Shown: positions 26,050-34,905 of the stretch, piece by piece
How positions within the stretch are numbered: position 1 is the first letter of the stretch
How the letters are laid out: the number at the start of each line of letters is the position of its first letter
Source: Fuerstiella sp.
Lineage (GTDB): Bacteria; Planctomycetota; Planctomycetia; Planctomycetales; Planctomycetaceae
DNA: 42,079 bases
Direction: 5' to 3'
NCBI GenBank assembly: GCA_029245955.1
Contig: JAQWOH010000031.1
Coordinates: 1-42,079 of the forward strand
Position numbers and translations under genes: made by a program
The notes under the pieces: generated by a model
What the model was told of the DNA's origin: nothing
The model's database searches: none
Seen by the model: only the letters and a program-made list of their open reading frames with translations

Positions 26050-27177
26050 ATGCTGGCCTGTCTCGTGTCCTCTGAATCACTGCCGATTCTGCCTTCTGCT
26101 GCTCCTTCTCACCCACCGCCCCCTTTACTGGCAGCTGCGGAAGGCGAGCTGCCGGCGTGGCTGGCCGGCATTGGAGAAAAGAAGTTCAGGGCCGGACAGA
26201 TCCGCCGCTGGATGATCTCTCGCAGGATTCAGTCATTTGAGCAGATGACCGACTTGTCGATTGGTCTGCGGCAGCAGCTGGCCGATCGTTTCAGCTTCAG
26301 CAGTCTGCAGACCGTGCGACATCAGGTCGCAGGTGACCGGACAGAAAAACTGCTGCTGCGACTGCACGACGGTGAGCTGGTGGAGTGCGTTCTGATGCGT
26401 GATCCGGGCCGGAAAACCGTCTGCATCAGCACTCAGGTAGGCTGTGCCATGGGTTGCGTCTTCTGTGCCAGCGGTTTGCTGGGAGTGAAACGCGACCTGA
26501 CGGCTGCAGAGATCTTCGAACAGGTGCTTGTACTGCATCGTTTGATGAAAGAAGACGAAAAAATCACCAACGTGGTCGTGATGGGCATTGGCGAACCGCT
26601 GGCCAACTACAACAACCTGATGCAGGCGCTGGACGTACTGTGCGGTGATCACGGGTTTGGTCTGGGGGCCCGTCGAATTACCGTTTCGACAGTTGGCCTG
26701 CCGAGGCAGATTCGCGAATTCGCACGCTGCGGCAAACAATTCAATCTGGCCGTGTCCCTTCATGCTCCGAATGACGAACTCCGCACTCGGATCGTGCCGG
26801 TCAACAAAGGCACAGGCCTGAAGGCGATCCTCGCCGCGGCAGACGACTACTTCGATATCACGGGACGACGCGTTTCTTACGAGTACGTATTGCTGGCCGG
26901 AATCAACGACCAGCAGGATCACGCTGAGGAACTGGCCGGACTTCTTCACGGCCGCAACTGCCACGTCAATCTGATTCCGATGAACGGTGTGTCAGAAATG
27001 GTGATGACGGCGCCGGGCGAACCACGGACACATCAGTTCTGTGATCTGCTGAAAGATCGAGGCATTCCAGCAACAGTTCGCAAACGCAAAGGCGCTGACA
27101 TCGACGCTGCATGTGGCCAGCTGCGGCTGAACCGCACGGCAAACGGTTCTGTCGTCGAAGGCGAATGCGCTGGATGA
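26050..27177 (+). CDS. rlmN: RlmN: 23S rRNA A2503 / tRNA A37 C2-methyltransferase (radical SAM), 375 aa
   Basis: Radical SAM cysteines C132, C136 and C139 lie in the motif CAMGCVFC, preceded by TVCISTQVG. The GEPLANY segment (181-187) and SLHAPND are family hallmarks. The second catalytic cysteine is C355 in DIDAACGQL, which forms the covalent intermediate. RlmN methylates A2503 of 23S rRNA and A37 of some tRNAs, and affects translation fidelity and susceptibility to ribosome-targeting drugs. Length is normal for the family. The N-terminus up to residue 30 is Pro/Ala-rich and could be shorter if a later start is used. There is no clear ribosome site at the ATG at 26050. Confidence 0.95.
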   Translation: MLACLVSSESLPILPSAAPSHPPPPLLAAAEGELPAWLAGIGEKKFRAGQIRRWMISRRIQSFEQMTDLSIGLRQQLADRFSFSSLQTVRHQVAGDRTEKLLLRLHDGELVECVLMRDPGRKTVCISTQVGCAMGCVFCASGLLGVKRDLTAAEIFEQVLVLHRLMKEDEKITNVVVMGIGEPLANYNNLMQALDVLCGDHGFGLGARRITVSTVGLPRQIREFARCGKQFNLAVSLHAPNDELRTRIVPVNKGTGLKAILAAADDYFDITGRRVSYEYVLLAGINDQQDHAEELAGLLHGRNCHVNLIPMNGVSEMVMTAPGEPRTHQFCDLLKDRGIPATVRKRKGADIDAACGQLRLNRTANGSVVEGECAG

Positions 27178-27206
27178 GGCGATCTGCCGCGTGGTCTGCG
27201 TCGGAT

Positions 27207-27815
27207 CTACAGTTCATCCACAGCGAACACCGTCAGGGCTCGGGCCCCGTGCGCTCCAATCACCAGCGACTGTTCAATGTCAGCGGTTTTTGACGGCCCG
27301 GAAATAAACCCGGCGTAGGCATGTTTGTTCACCACGATTCGGTCGTAGGCCTCATGCATGTTGTGCACGATCTGCGACGAGGGAACCACGATGGCCAGCC
27401 GCTGGGGCAGAAAGTACAGCACGCGGTGCTTCACGGTGTCATCCGTTACCCAGATGGCCCCGTTCTCTGCTACACCGAAATGCCCTCGCAGTACTGCATA
27501 GTCGACGTTCTCCAGATCGTGCGGGTCATCGATCGCGTCCAGATCAACCGTCGAATCACCAACTCCCTCCACAACCGAAACTCGAACCTTCGCATCCGCC
27601 CATTCGCTGATCGTATTCAGCTGTCGATGCGCTTCGTGCAGTGTGGCGACACGCTGGCAGCGGCCACCGACTGCTTCCAGAACTTCACAGAACCGGGCGA
27701 ACGAGTCGCTGAACGTCTGCCACGGACCGCTGGCTGGCAGATCCGGCAGTGGCGAAGACTCCGGCAAGGCCGTTCGCAGGCTGGCGAAAATTGTCTCACG
27801 GGCACTGTCACTCAT
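27207..27815 (-). CDS. lutC: LutC/YkgG family protein of lactate utilisation, 202 aa
   Basis: The LUD (DUF162) fold is recognisable from GAIWVTDD, VLYFLPQRLAIVVPSSQIVHN, FISGPSKTADIEQSLVIGAHG and the terminal PxxL-like TVFAVDEL. LutC works with LutA and LutB in oxidation of L-lactate to pyruvate in Bacillus and relatives. The ATG overlaps the TGA of lutB (27812-27815), so it is translationally coupled. It converges with rlmN across 29 bases. Confidence 0.92.
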   Translation of the reverse strand: MSDSARETIFASLRTALPESSPLPDLPASGPWQTFSDSFARFCEVLEAVGGRCQRVATLHEAHRQLNTISEWADAKVRVSVVEGVGDSTVDLDAIDDPHDLENVDYAVLRGHFGVAENGAIWVTDDTVKHRVLYFLPQRLAIVVPSSQIVHNMHEAYDRIVVNKHAYAGFISGPSKTADIEQSLVIGAHGARALTVFAVDEL

Positions 27816-29191
27816 GATTCGTCTCCCGAGCCGCGTTGCTCAGCAGCGTACTGTTCGCGAAACGTTGCAGCGGGCGGCTCCGGCAGATCCCGCTGCCGCC
27901 CCCAGCCATTCAGCCGGTTGTAAACAGCGAATCGCGGCAGCCACCGTAGTGCCGTGCGGGCAGCCCGACCGGCCTGGGTGTACGCCCATGTACTGGACAA
28001 CAGTCCGGACAGAAACTTCATCGACAGCTTCTTCGACAGATCCAGCAGTTTCTTGCGATCCAGGAACCCTCGCATTGCCAGTAACTGGTGGTGCAGATCA
28101 ATCTTCACCGGACAGACGTCTGTGCACGAACCACACAGAGTGCATGCGAACGGTAAAGAACTGTGGGCCTTCGGTGTGCTGAGCGGTGTCAGAATCGAAC
28201 CGATCGGACCGGGTACAGTTGACTGATAACTGTGCCCGCCGCTGCGACGATAAACCGGACACGTATTCATACAGGCACCGCAGCGGATACAGTTGAGACT
28301 GCGGCGGAACTCCGAACTTCCCAGAATCGCGCTGCGGCCGTTGTCGACAAGCACGATGTGCAGTTCGCTGCCTTCACGAGGACCGTGAAAATGTGAGGAA
28401 TACGTCGTGATCGGCTGACCGGTCGCGGACCGCGCCAGCAAGCGAAGGAAAACTGCCAGATCCGACACTCGGGGCACCAGCTTTTCGATGCCCATACAGG
28501 CAATATGCAGCTTTGGCAGTGACACACCCAGATCGGCATTGCCTTCGTTGGTACACACAACAAAACCGCCGGTTTCGGCAATCGCAAAATTCACACCTGT
28601 GATTCCGGCATCTGCTGAACAGAATCGTTCGCGCAGATGATTGCGAGCCGCCTCGGTCAGGTACGCCGGATCAGAAGCTCCTTCTTCCGTGCCAAGGTGC
28701 TGATGAAAACACTCGCCGACTTCTTCCTTGCGAATGTGTATTGCAGGCAGAACAATATGGCTGGGAGACTCTTCCCTCAGTTGAACGATACGTTCACCCA
28801 GATCGGTATCGACGACATCATAGCCCAGTTGTTCCAGAAACGGATTAAGGTGACATTCTTCCGTCAGCATCGACTTACTTTTCACAACCCGCCTGACGTT
28901 GTGCTGCTTGAGAATGTCATGCACGATCCGATTGTGCTGGTCGCCATCCACCGCCCAGTGAACGTGAACCCCCAACGCCCTGGCATTCTCCTCGAACTGT
29001 TCCAGCAGGTCAGGCAGACGCGACATCGTGTGCTTCTTGATAGCTGATGCGTGCTGTCGCAGATCCTCCCATTCCGGCACACCAGACGCCATGCGGTCGC
29101 GTTTCTGGCGTACAAACCAGAGCGATTTGTCATGCCATTGAGCCCGCTCCTTGTTGTCAATAAATTCTTCGGCCAGACGAGGATGAGACAT
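27812..29191 (-). CDS. lutB: LutB/YkgF-type iron-sulfur protein of lactate utilisation, 459 aa
   Basis: The LUD domain occupies the N-terminal two thirds (KSKSMLTEE, ADAGITGVNFAIAETG, GPREGSELHIVLVDNGR). Two 4Fe-4S motifs follow: C301/C304/C307/C311 in CIRCGACMNTCP and C350/C353/C356/C360 in CTLCGSCTDVCP, then a C-terminal helical region. The known role is electron transfer in the LutABC lactate oxidase complex. lutC follows with a 4-base overlap. LutA, the Cys-rich CCG-domain subunit, is not adjacent: the upstream neighbour is a CBS-domain protein. A promoter at 29206-29233 fits this start closely. Confidence 0.93.
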   Translation of the reverse strand: MSHPRLAEEFIDNKERAQWHDKSLWFVRQKRDRMASGVPEWEDLRQHASAIKKHTMSRLPDLLEQFEENARALGVHVHWAVDGDQHNRIVHDILKQHNVRRVVKSKSMLTEECHLNPFLEQLGYDVVDTDLGERIVQLREESPSHIVLPAIHIRKEEVGECFHQHLGTEEGASDPAYLTEAARNHLRERFCSADAGITGVNFAIAETGGFVVCTNEGNADLGVSLPKLHIACMGIEKLVPRVSDLAVFLRLLARSATGQPITTYSSHFHGPREGSELHIVLVDNGRSAILGSSEFRRSLNCIRCGACMNTCPVYRRSGGHSYQSTVPGPIGSILTPLSTPKAHSSLPFACTLCGSCTDVCPVKIDLHHQLLAMRGFLDRKKLLDLSKKLSMKFLSGLLSSTWAYTQAGRAARTALRWLPRFAVYNRLNGWGRQRDLPEPPAATFREQYAAEQRGSGDES

Positions 29192-29192
29192 G

Positions 29193-29232
29193 GGTTGTCA
29201 AAACCAATATACGAATGAAGTTCAGGTTGTCA
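29193..29232. promoter_or_regulatory. Repeated 8-mer GGTTGTCA at the lutB promoter
   Basis: GGTTGTCA occurs at 29193-29200 and again at 29225-29232, 32 bases apart, about three helical turns. One copy covers the predicted transcription start and the other overlaps the -35 hexamer. This is the geometry of a repressor operator pair. The regulator is unknown. Confidence 0.35.
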
Positions 29233-29233
29233 G
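29206..29233 (-). promoter_or_regulatory. Sigma-70-like promoter of lutBC
   Basis: On the minus strand, -35 CTGACA (5/6 match) is followed after a 16-base spacer by -10 TATATT (5/6 match). The expected start is near 29199, only a few bases before the lutB ATG at 29191, which implies a very short or absent leader. Confidence 0.45.
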
Positions 29234-29322
29234 AATGGGCCGGTGATGCGTGACCGGACGAGGGCAGCGGTACCGGTCGGACGGATAGTGTTCCCTGTCG
29301 GGCGGACTGCGAAAATTGCCGC

Positions 29323-30645
29323 TTATGACGCCTTCGCCGTCGAACCGGTGACCGGCAGGCCTTCGATTGAGACTCGAATCAGGTGACGTTCATCGGCATC
29401 CAGCACAGTAAGCTTCAGGTCCCTCCAGAAGTGCTCTTCACCGACCGCCGGAATTCGACCAAAGCACGACAGCACGAATCCACCGATTGTGTCAAACTCC
29501 TCGTCCTCCGGAAAACCGTATCCGAACTCTTCGTTCAGGTCGTCCATATGAAAACGAGCATCTACTTCGGTGCGGCCGTCAATGTGTTCCTTCCAGAGTG
29601 TGGAATCTTCAGAATCATATTCGTCGGAGATGTCGCCCACGATCTCCTCCAGAATGTCTTCCAGCGTAACCAGTCCCGAAACGCCGCTGTACTCGTCAAC
29701 AATCACTGCCATGTGCACTTTCTTTTGCCGCATCGCCTCCAGGAGATCACCAATACCCTGTGATTCCGGAGCGTACAGTGCTTCTCTTGCGACATCCGCA
29801 ACCGTTCGGGAATCGGACTCCCGGTCTGATTCCATCGCGTAGGCCAGCAGGTCGCGTGCGTACAGAATACCGACGATATCATCGATCCCGTCGCGAATCA
29901 CGGGAACTCTGGAAAAACCGGTGTCCAGCATCTGCTTGGACGATTCGGAAAGTGGCAGACCTGCGTCAATCGTCACCATATCAGTTCGCGGAGTCATGAT
30001 CGCGGCAACATCTTCCGTCTGCAGATCGACCACTCGATGGATCATGGTGGAAGCGTTCGACTGAATGACGCCTTCGCGGCAACTCTCATCCACCACTGTC
30101 AGCAATTCTTCCGTCAACAGATTGACTGCCGCTTCCGAATCGGGTTCGGGGATGCCGACAACGCGATGAACGATGCGATCCAGTTGCCGCGCTGTATGCC
30201 AAACCGGCGCCAGTATTCGACGCATCAGATTCAGCGATGGCCACAACCTGTACAGCACCGTCTCGCCATGGACTCGCGAAACCGTCCATGGCAGGGCCAC
30301 CAGCAGCAACGACGCTGCGGCCAGACCAGCGGAGACCCTGCCCCACCAGCTGAAGATCGCAGGCAGGTCACCCTCACGGGGAAAACTGAAGCCCCCCAGT
30401 GCCGGATTCAAGGCCAGACACCATGTACCGACAAGCACCAGTGCCAACAGTGTCAGTTCGGAAATAAACAGAACGGCCTCGTGATGCCGCAGAATCAGGC
30501 CAAAGCGACCCAGCTGACCGCGTTGTTTGGAAATCTCTTCCAGGCGACTTCGGGAAAAACCTCTCAGGCTGAAACAAGTCAAAGCCATCAGAAATGTCAG
30601 ACAGCCGGCCGCGACAGCCAGTACTGATTCCAGCATCACGTTCAC
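29323..30645 (-). CDS. CorC/CNNM-type membrane protein with CBS pair and CorC_HlyC domain, 440 aa
   Basis: Hydrophobic segments at about 5-27, 57-79 and 103-120 form the membrane domain. A CBS pair follows (MTPRTDMVTID at 217-227 and VHMAVIVDEYSGVSGLVTLEDILEEI around 310-335), then a CorC_HlyC domain (about 350-430, with FDTIGGFVLSCFGRIP). The family is linked to Mg2+/Co2+ efflux or homeostasis and is often encoded beside ybeY. Here its ATG overlaps the ybeY stop by four bases (ATGA, 30642-30645). The membrane part is shorter and less conserved than typical DUF21 domains, so substrate is uncertain. Confidence 0.88.
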   Translation of the reverse strand: MNVMLESVLAVAAGCLTFLMALTCFSLRGFSRSRLEEISKQRGQLGRFGLILRHHEAVLFISELTLLALVLVGTWCLALNPALGGFSFPREGDLPAIFSWWGRVSAGLAAASLLLVALPWTVSRVHGETVLYRLWPSLNLMRRILAPVWHTARQLDRIVHRVVGIPEPDSEAAVNLLTEELLTVVDESCREGVIQSNASTMIHRVVDLQTEDVAAIMTPRTDMVTIDAGLPLSESSKQMLDTGFSRVPVIRDGIDDIVGILYARDLLAYAMESDRESDSRTVADVAREALYAPESQGIGDLLEAMRQKKVHMAVIVDEYSGVSGLVTLEDILEEIVGDISDEYDSEDSTLWKEHIDGRTEVDARFHMDDLNEEFGYGFPEDEEFDTIGGFVLSCFGRIPAVGEEHFWRDLKLTVLDADERHLIRVSIEGLPVTGSTAKAS

Positions 30646-31256
30646 TGCGTTCCCTCCGTCGGACCTGCAGCCAGTTCAGATGATCCTGACGATCCGTCGT
30701 CCGCCACCGATGCTCGATGCGCGGCCCCTCCAACGGAGGGATAGTCGTCCCCGCGGAAAAGTCCGGGATATTGAGGCCTAAGCCCAATGCCCAGCAGGAC
30801 CGCTTTTTCCCGTGCTCGCATAATTTCCTTCTCGTCGTCCGTCTGATCATCATATCCGCAGATATGAAGCATTCCATGTACGGCGTAAAGTGTCAACTCG
30901 TCTTTTGTCGACCAGCCGCATTGCTTGGCCATCTCGGCTGCAAAATCAGCGTTGACTACAATTTCGCCTTCAATGTTCGCGTCTGTCGAACGCCCGGTCG
31001 GCAGACGCGACGGTAAGCCGGCAACGCCGTCACCGGACGTCCATTCCAGCTGAAAGCTGATTACATCCGTAGGGTAGTCGTGCTGCAGGTGTTCGCGATT
31101 AAGACGATGCATCATGAGATTATCGACTACGCTTACACTCAGCACTGCGTTCCCGACATTTTCAACACGGAGACCGTGATGCAGCGTTTCCAGCAGATCA
31201 GACCTGTTCAGCGAATAGGTTGGGTGTGAACAGGAAATGTCAATTTCATGTGGCAT
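30642..31256 (-). CDS. ybeY: YbeY endoribonuclease, 204 aa, with metal-site variation and C-terminal tail
   Basis: YbeY acts in 16S rRNA 3'-end maturation and ribosome quality control. Conserved parts are TDVISFQLEW (63-72), GEIVVNADFA (97-106) and the metal motif HGMLHICGYDD (127-137). The usual third zinc ligand, His in GYDH, is Asp137 here, a variant that other lineages also show. About 45 residues after the core (from RPQYPGLFRG on) form a low-complexity Ser/Gly/Ala tail absent from the short family members. It sits in the phoH-HD-ybeY-CorC arrangement, which supports the assignment. Confidence 0.92.
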   Translation of the reverse strand: MPHEIDISCSHPTYSLNRSDLLETLHHGLRVENVGNAVLSVSVVDNLMMHRLNREHLQHDYPTDVISFQLEWTSGDGVAGLPSRLPTGRSTDANIEGEIVVNADFAAEMAKQCGWSTKDELTLYAVHGMLHICGYDDQTDDEKEIMRAREKAVLLGIGLRPQYPGLFRGDDYPSVGGAAHRASVADDGSSGSSELAAGPTEGTQ

Positions 31257-31398
31257 CAGGCAGGATTGGCTTCTGATGAAAGACCAGACGGGTTCCGTCT
31301 TAAAGTGCTGTTCCTGAACTCATGCCAACGGTGGTGCACAGAGTCCATCACGCGGCGTATTCCGGCTAAGCAGTAAAGGTCGACGACGATCATCTGTA

Positions 31399-33729
31399 TC
31401 AGGCCTTCTTCTGGCCGGGGTATTTGACACGACCGTGGTGCACGGCCGTCAGAGTTTTCACAAGAGACTCCTGCACCGTGCGAATCTCAATCATGGTCAG
31501 TCCGCATTCATCGAACTGGCCATCCAGAACACGTTTGAGGGTAATTTCGTTGACCAGCGACTGAATCCGTTTTGGCGCCGGCTCGCTCAGTGTTCGGCTG
31601 GCACTTTCGACTGCGTCGGCCAGCATCATAACACCGGCTTCTTTGGACTGTGGTCGCGGTCCGGGATAACGGAAGGTGGACTCGTCAGCGTCGGTTCGGT
31701 GATCTTCGTCGGCACGACTGGCAGCTTCACGATAGAAGTACTCAACCAGAGTCGTCCCATGATGCTGCTCGATGAAGTCAATCAACCTGCGAGGCAGATT
31801 GTGTTGCTCTGCCATTTCAACGCCGTCCTTCACGTGTCCGATGATAATCAGCGCACTCATCGCGGGAGCCAGATTGTCGTGAGGATTATCCTCCCCTACC
31901 GCCATATTTTCGATAAAGTATTCCGGCTTCAGCATCTTCCCGATGTCGTGGAAATACGCGCCTACTCGAAGCAGCAGGCCGTTGGCTCCAATGGCATCCG
32001 CCGCCGCCTCCCCGATGGTCGCGACACTGATGGAATGATTATATGTTCCCGGTGCCCGACGGGCGAGTTCCTGCAGCAGCGGATGTGAAACGTCTGTCAG
32101 CTCCAGCAGACTGATATCAGTCACGATTCCAAACGCTGACTCGATAAACGGCAGGCTGCCGCCAACAACATAACAGCAGACCAGTGCCCAGAACGCAAAC
32201 TTAAGCCCCACGATCAGAATCGCGGGATTTCTCCACCCATCCGGAAAATCAGGAAAGCCGATCAGACTGACTCCCCACACCGCAGTAAAAGCCACTGCCG
32301 CCAGAATAAAGCCCAGCTTAATCACCGTCAGGCGCGAAGAGACACTGCGCAACGGAATAACCAGGGTCAAACACAACGTCATCAGTACAGCAAAGTGACC
32401 GACATCAGACACTGTCGACATCGATATCACCAAAGACAGGCAGAAGGCCGTCAGAATCGCCAGCATCTGATTGTGGACAATTGCCACGATCATTACAGCA
32501 GACAGCAGCGGCAGCACCTCAGCACGCCATGGATCACGACTCAACAGACAGCCCAGAAAAACAGCGGCACCGCAAATCAGGACGAACGCAACAAGCTGTC
32601 CGGTCTCTTCCAGCAACTGCCGCTCGGACCGGCACAAATGAATGCCGAACAGAACGACCATGACCGTCAGCATTAACGCGGAACCGGCGATTCTGACCAG
32701 ACGCTGCGTGAAAGTCAGTTGAAGCTCGTGAGCCATATACTCCTCATTCAGCACCGCCAGATGCGTCTTGTCCAGCTGTGTCCCGGCCGTCACCAGAATC
32801 CGTCCCTCCGGAAAAGCTTCATACTGAACGGCCACACTATCGACAGCTTCACGTCGCCGCTCTTCCGTCATTGATTCGCTGTAGGTCAACTGTCCGACAA
32901 GACGATTTCTCAGCCATTCCTGAACCGCCGGGCTGATCTGCACCAGATTGGGCAGCGACACCCACGTCCCGCCAATGTCACCGGTTTCAAGGAGTTGGTA
33001 GTCCAGAGAGACATCAGCGAGCAGCAGGTTGTGAGTCACGGATTCACCGGACGGAGTCACGACTTCGATCGATCGCTGATCATTTAACGGCGCATTTACC
33101 TGATCGTCAGGCAGTTCCATCTTTGCCCTGGCAGCGGCGTCCAGAATGCCGACGCCGCGCACGCCGCTGAGCAACTGTTCGAACTCAAGTGCCATCAGAT
33201 TCAGACGGTCCCCGATCACCATTTCGGATTCCAGTAAAGCCGTCTGCACCTGACCGAATCGAGTCGTCGGAGCGGTCCCCTTTTCGACATCGCCTGGAAA
33301 CTCAACGTCCAGCCTGAAGGCACGAACGACATCCGCAGACAGGCTGGATAAATCCGCGGCATTCGCAACGGCCGTCAGGTCGTTCCTGAAAGTGGACTCC
33401 AGGACGTCCCACACTTCGTTATCCTGAACAAACACCAGTCGGGAATTCGCCTGCGCCTCCGCTCGTTCCTGGTTGGTTGCCAGAGTGTTCTCGATCTGAA
33501 AATCGACTCGAGACTGAACGCCGGACGCCCAGACCTGGCCTTCGCGAAACGCGAATGTCGGACGCCATGACTGCACAGCAATCATCAGCACCAACACGGC
33601 GAGCAGCGCAACGAGCAGCAGAGTCAGGACGCGATAGTCCTGAATGGCTGAGCTGAGTTTCTCCCAGATGGAGGGAGACGGACGAAAAACTCGCGTGTGA
33701 CGAGCTCTGCGTGCCCCGAAAAATGTCAT
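31399..33729 (-). CDS. 7TM-HD family phosphodiesterase (PgpH-like), 776 aa
   Basis: The start is set at the ATG at 33729. A TTG at 33810 would add 27 unsupported residues. One membrane helix (about 34-53) leads to a large extracytoplasmic 7TMR-HDED-type domain, then a cluster of membrane helices (about 342-530), the signature LLQELARRAPGTYNHSI (551-567) and a cytoplasmic HD domain with HDIGK at 594-598 and EQHHGT at 654-659. PgpH proteins with this layout hydrolyse cyclic di-AMP. The gene lies between phoH and ybeY, the conserved context of this family. Start-site uncertainty is the main doubt. Confidence 0.9.
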   Translation of the reverse strand: MTFFGARRARHTRVFRPSPSIWEKLSSAIQDYRVLTLLLVALLAVLVLMIAVQSWRPTFAFREGQVWASGVQSRVDFQIENTLATNQERAEAQANSRLVFVQDNEVWDVLESTFRNDLTAVANAADLSSLSADVVRAFRLDVEFPGDVEKGTAPTTRFGQVQTALLESEMVIGDRLNLMALEFEQLLSGVRGVGILDAAARAKMELPDDQVNAPLNDQRSIEVVTPSGESVTHNLLLADVSLDYQLLETGDIGGTWVSLPNLVQISPAVQEWLRNRLVGQLTYSESMTEERRREAVDSVAVQYEAFPEGRILVTAGTQLDKTHLAVLNEEYMAHELQLTFTQRLVRIAGSALMLTVMVVLFGIHLCRSERQLLEETGQLVAFVLICGAAVFLGCLLSRDPWRAEVLPLLSAVMIVAIVHNQMLAILTAFCLSLVISMSTVSDVGHFAVLMTLCLTLVIPLRSVSSRLTVIKLGFILAAVAFTAVWGVSLIGFPDFPDGWRNPAILIVGLKFAFWALVCCYVVGGSLPFIESAFGIVTDISLLELTDVSHPLLQELARRAPGTYNHSISVATIGEAAADAIGANGLLLRVGAYFHDIGKMLKPEYFIENMAVGEDNPHDNLAPAMSALIIIGHVKDGVEMAEQHNLPRRLIDFIEQHHGTTLVEYFYREAASRADEDHRTDADESTFRYPGPRPQSKEAGVMMLADAVESASRTLSEPAPKRIQSLVNEITLKRVLDGQFDECGLTMIEIRTVQESLVKTLTAVHHGRVKYPGQKKA

Positions 33730-33740
33730 GATGCTTGGGC

Positions 33741-33760
33741 CGACGGAGTTGCGTCCGTCG
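33741..33760 (-). promoter_or_regulatory. Hairpin just upstream of the PgpH-like start
   Basis: CGACGGA (33741-33747) and TCCGTCG (33754-33760) form a perfect seven-pair stem with a six-base loop, 11 bases before the ATG at 33729. It could influence ribosome access to this gene, which has no clear Shine-Dalgarno site. Confidence 0.35.
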
Positions 33761-33873
33761 CGCTCGGTCGAGGAGACCTTTGACAGACGACCAGGCGATC
33801 TGCCGTTCAATTACGAACACCAGTCGCCGCGACATCCTGCCGCAGCCACTGCGCTGGACGTCCCAGCCGTTCT

Positions 33874-34905
33874 TCAACCTTTGCTGTCGTCGCCGAACCT
33901 GTTTGTTTCATAAGCCGAAACAATCTGTCTGACCAGCCGGTGACGAACAATATCCTGCCCGGTCAGACGCACAATGGCAACCCCTTCAATCCCGGAAAGC
34001 CGCTGGATTCCATCAGTGAGACCGCTTTTCGTGCCTTTTGGCAGGTCGTTCTGCGTTCCATCACCCGTGACTACGATTCGAGAATTCACTCCCATTCTCG
34101 TCAAAAACATCTTCATTTGCGTAGTCGTCGTATTTTGACCTTCATCCAGAATCATGAAAGTGTCGTTCAGTGTCCGGCCGCGCATGAATGCCAGCGGAGC
34201 GATTTCGATCACATCGTTGGCCATGTAACGCTTGACCTGGTCATAATCCAGCATGTCATTCATGGCGTCCAGCAGCGGACGCACAAAGGGATTGACCTTG
34301 GCAAACATATCGCCGGGCAGGAATCCGAGTTTCTCGCCAGCTTCCACGGCCGGCCGGACCAGGACGATTTTTCTGACTTCCTCGGCGTGCAAAGCCCGCA
34401 TTGCTGTCGCCACCGCAAGGTAAGTTTTGCCACAGCCCGCAGGGCCATCACAGAACACCAGCGAATTTTCCGCCAGCGCCGTCACATAAGCCCGCTGTCC
34501 GTCCGTTTTCGGACGAATCGACGAGACCTTGTCTTTGCCGATGCGTCCCGCGCGGACATCACGATTTCGCGGCTCTGTGGGCACAGTCTGCACGTCACCC
34601 GACCGGCCATTATTGTCAAACACGTCGTTATGCAACTCTTCACCTTCCAGATTCGAATCCAGCGTTCTGACGACGTCGCCATCGAGGAATTCTTCATTTC
34701 GACCTAAGATGTCACGCCACAGTTTCAACAGATCTTCGCAGCGCCTGACCTGTTCAGCAGTTCCCTGCACGTGGACCACATTGCCCCTCAGGATAATCTG
34801 AGTACCCGTTGCCCGACGAAGACGTCGCATGTACTCATCCCGAGGCCCGAACAATGCTCGAATCTCTTCATGGTTTTTCAGATGTACTGTCGTCTCTTCC
34901 AGCAT
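33874..34905 (-). CDS. phoH: PhoH-family ATPase, 343 aa
   Basis: Walker A GPAGCGKT is at 154-161 and Walker B FMILDEGQN at 250-258, with VLVRPAVEAGEKLGFLPGD (182-200) and TGDGTQNDLP characteristic of PhoH. Residues 1-60 resemble a KH-like RNA-binding domain (GTQIILRGNVVHVQG). PhoH proteins are cytoplasmic ATPases associated with RNA metabolism, and some act with YbeY. The gene begins the phoH-HD-ybeY-CorC group on the minus strand, and its promoter must lie in the 460-base divergent region upstream. There is no clear ribosome site before the ATG at 34905. Confidence 0.94.
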   Translation of the reverse strand: MLEETTVHLKNHEEIRALFGPRDEYMRRLRRATGTQIILRGNVVHVQGTAEQVRRCEDLLKLWRDILGRNEEFLDGDVVRTLDSNLEGEELHNDVFDNNGRSGDVQTVPTEPRNRDVRAGRIGKDKVSSIRPKTDGQRAYVTALAENSLVFCDGPAGCGKTYLAVATAMRALHAEEVRKIVLVRPAVEAGEKLGFLPGDMFAKVNPFVRPLLDAMNDMLDYDQVKRYMANDVIEIAPLAFMRGRTLNDTFMILDEGQNTTTTQMKMFLTRMGVNSRIVVTGDGTQNDLPKGTKSGLTDGIQRLSGIEGVAIVRLTGQDIVRHRLVRQIVSAYETNRFGDDSKG

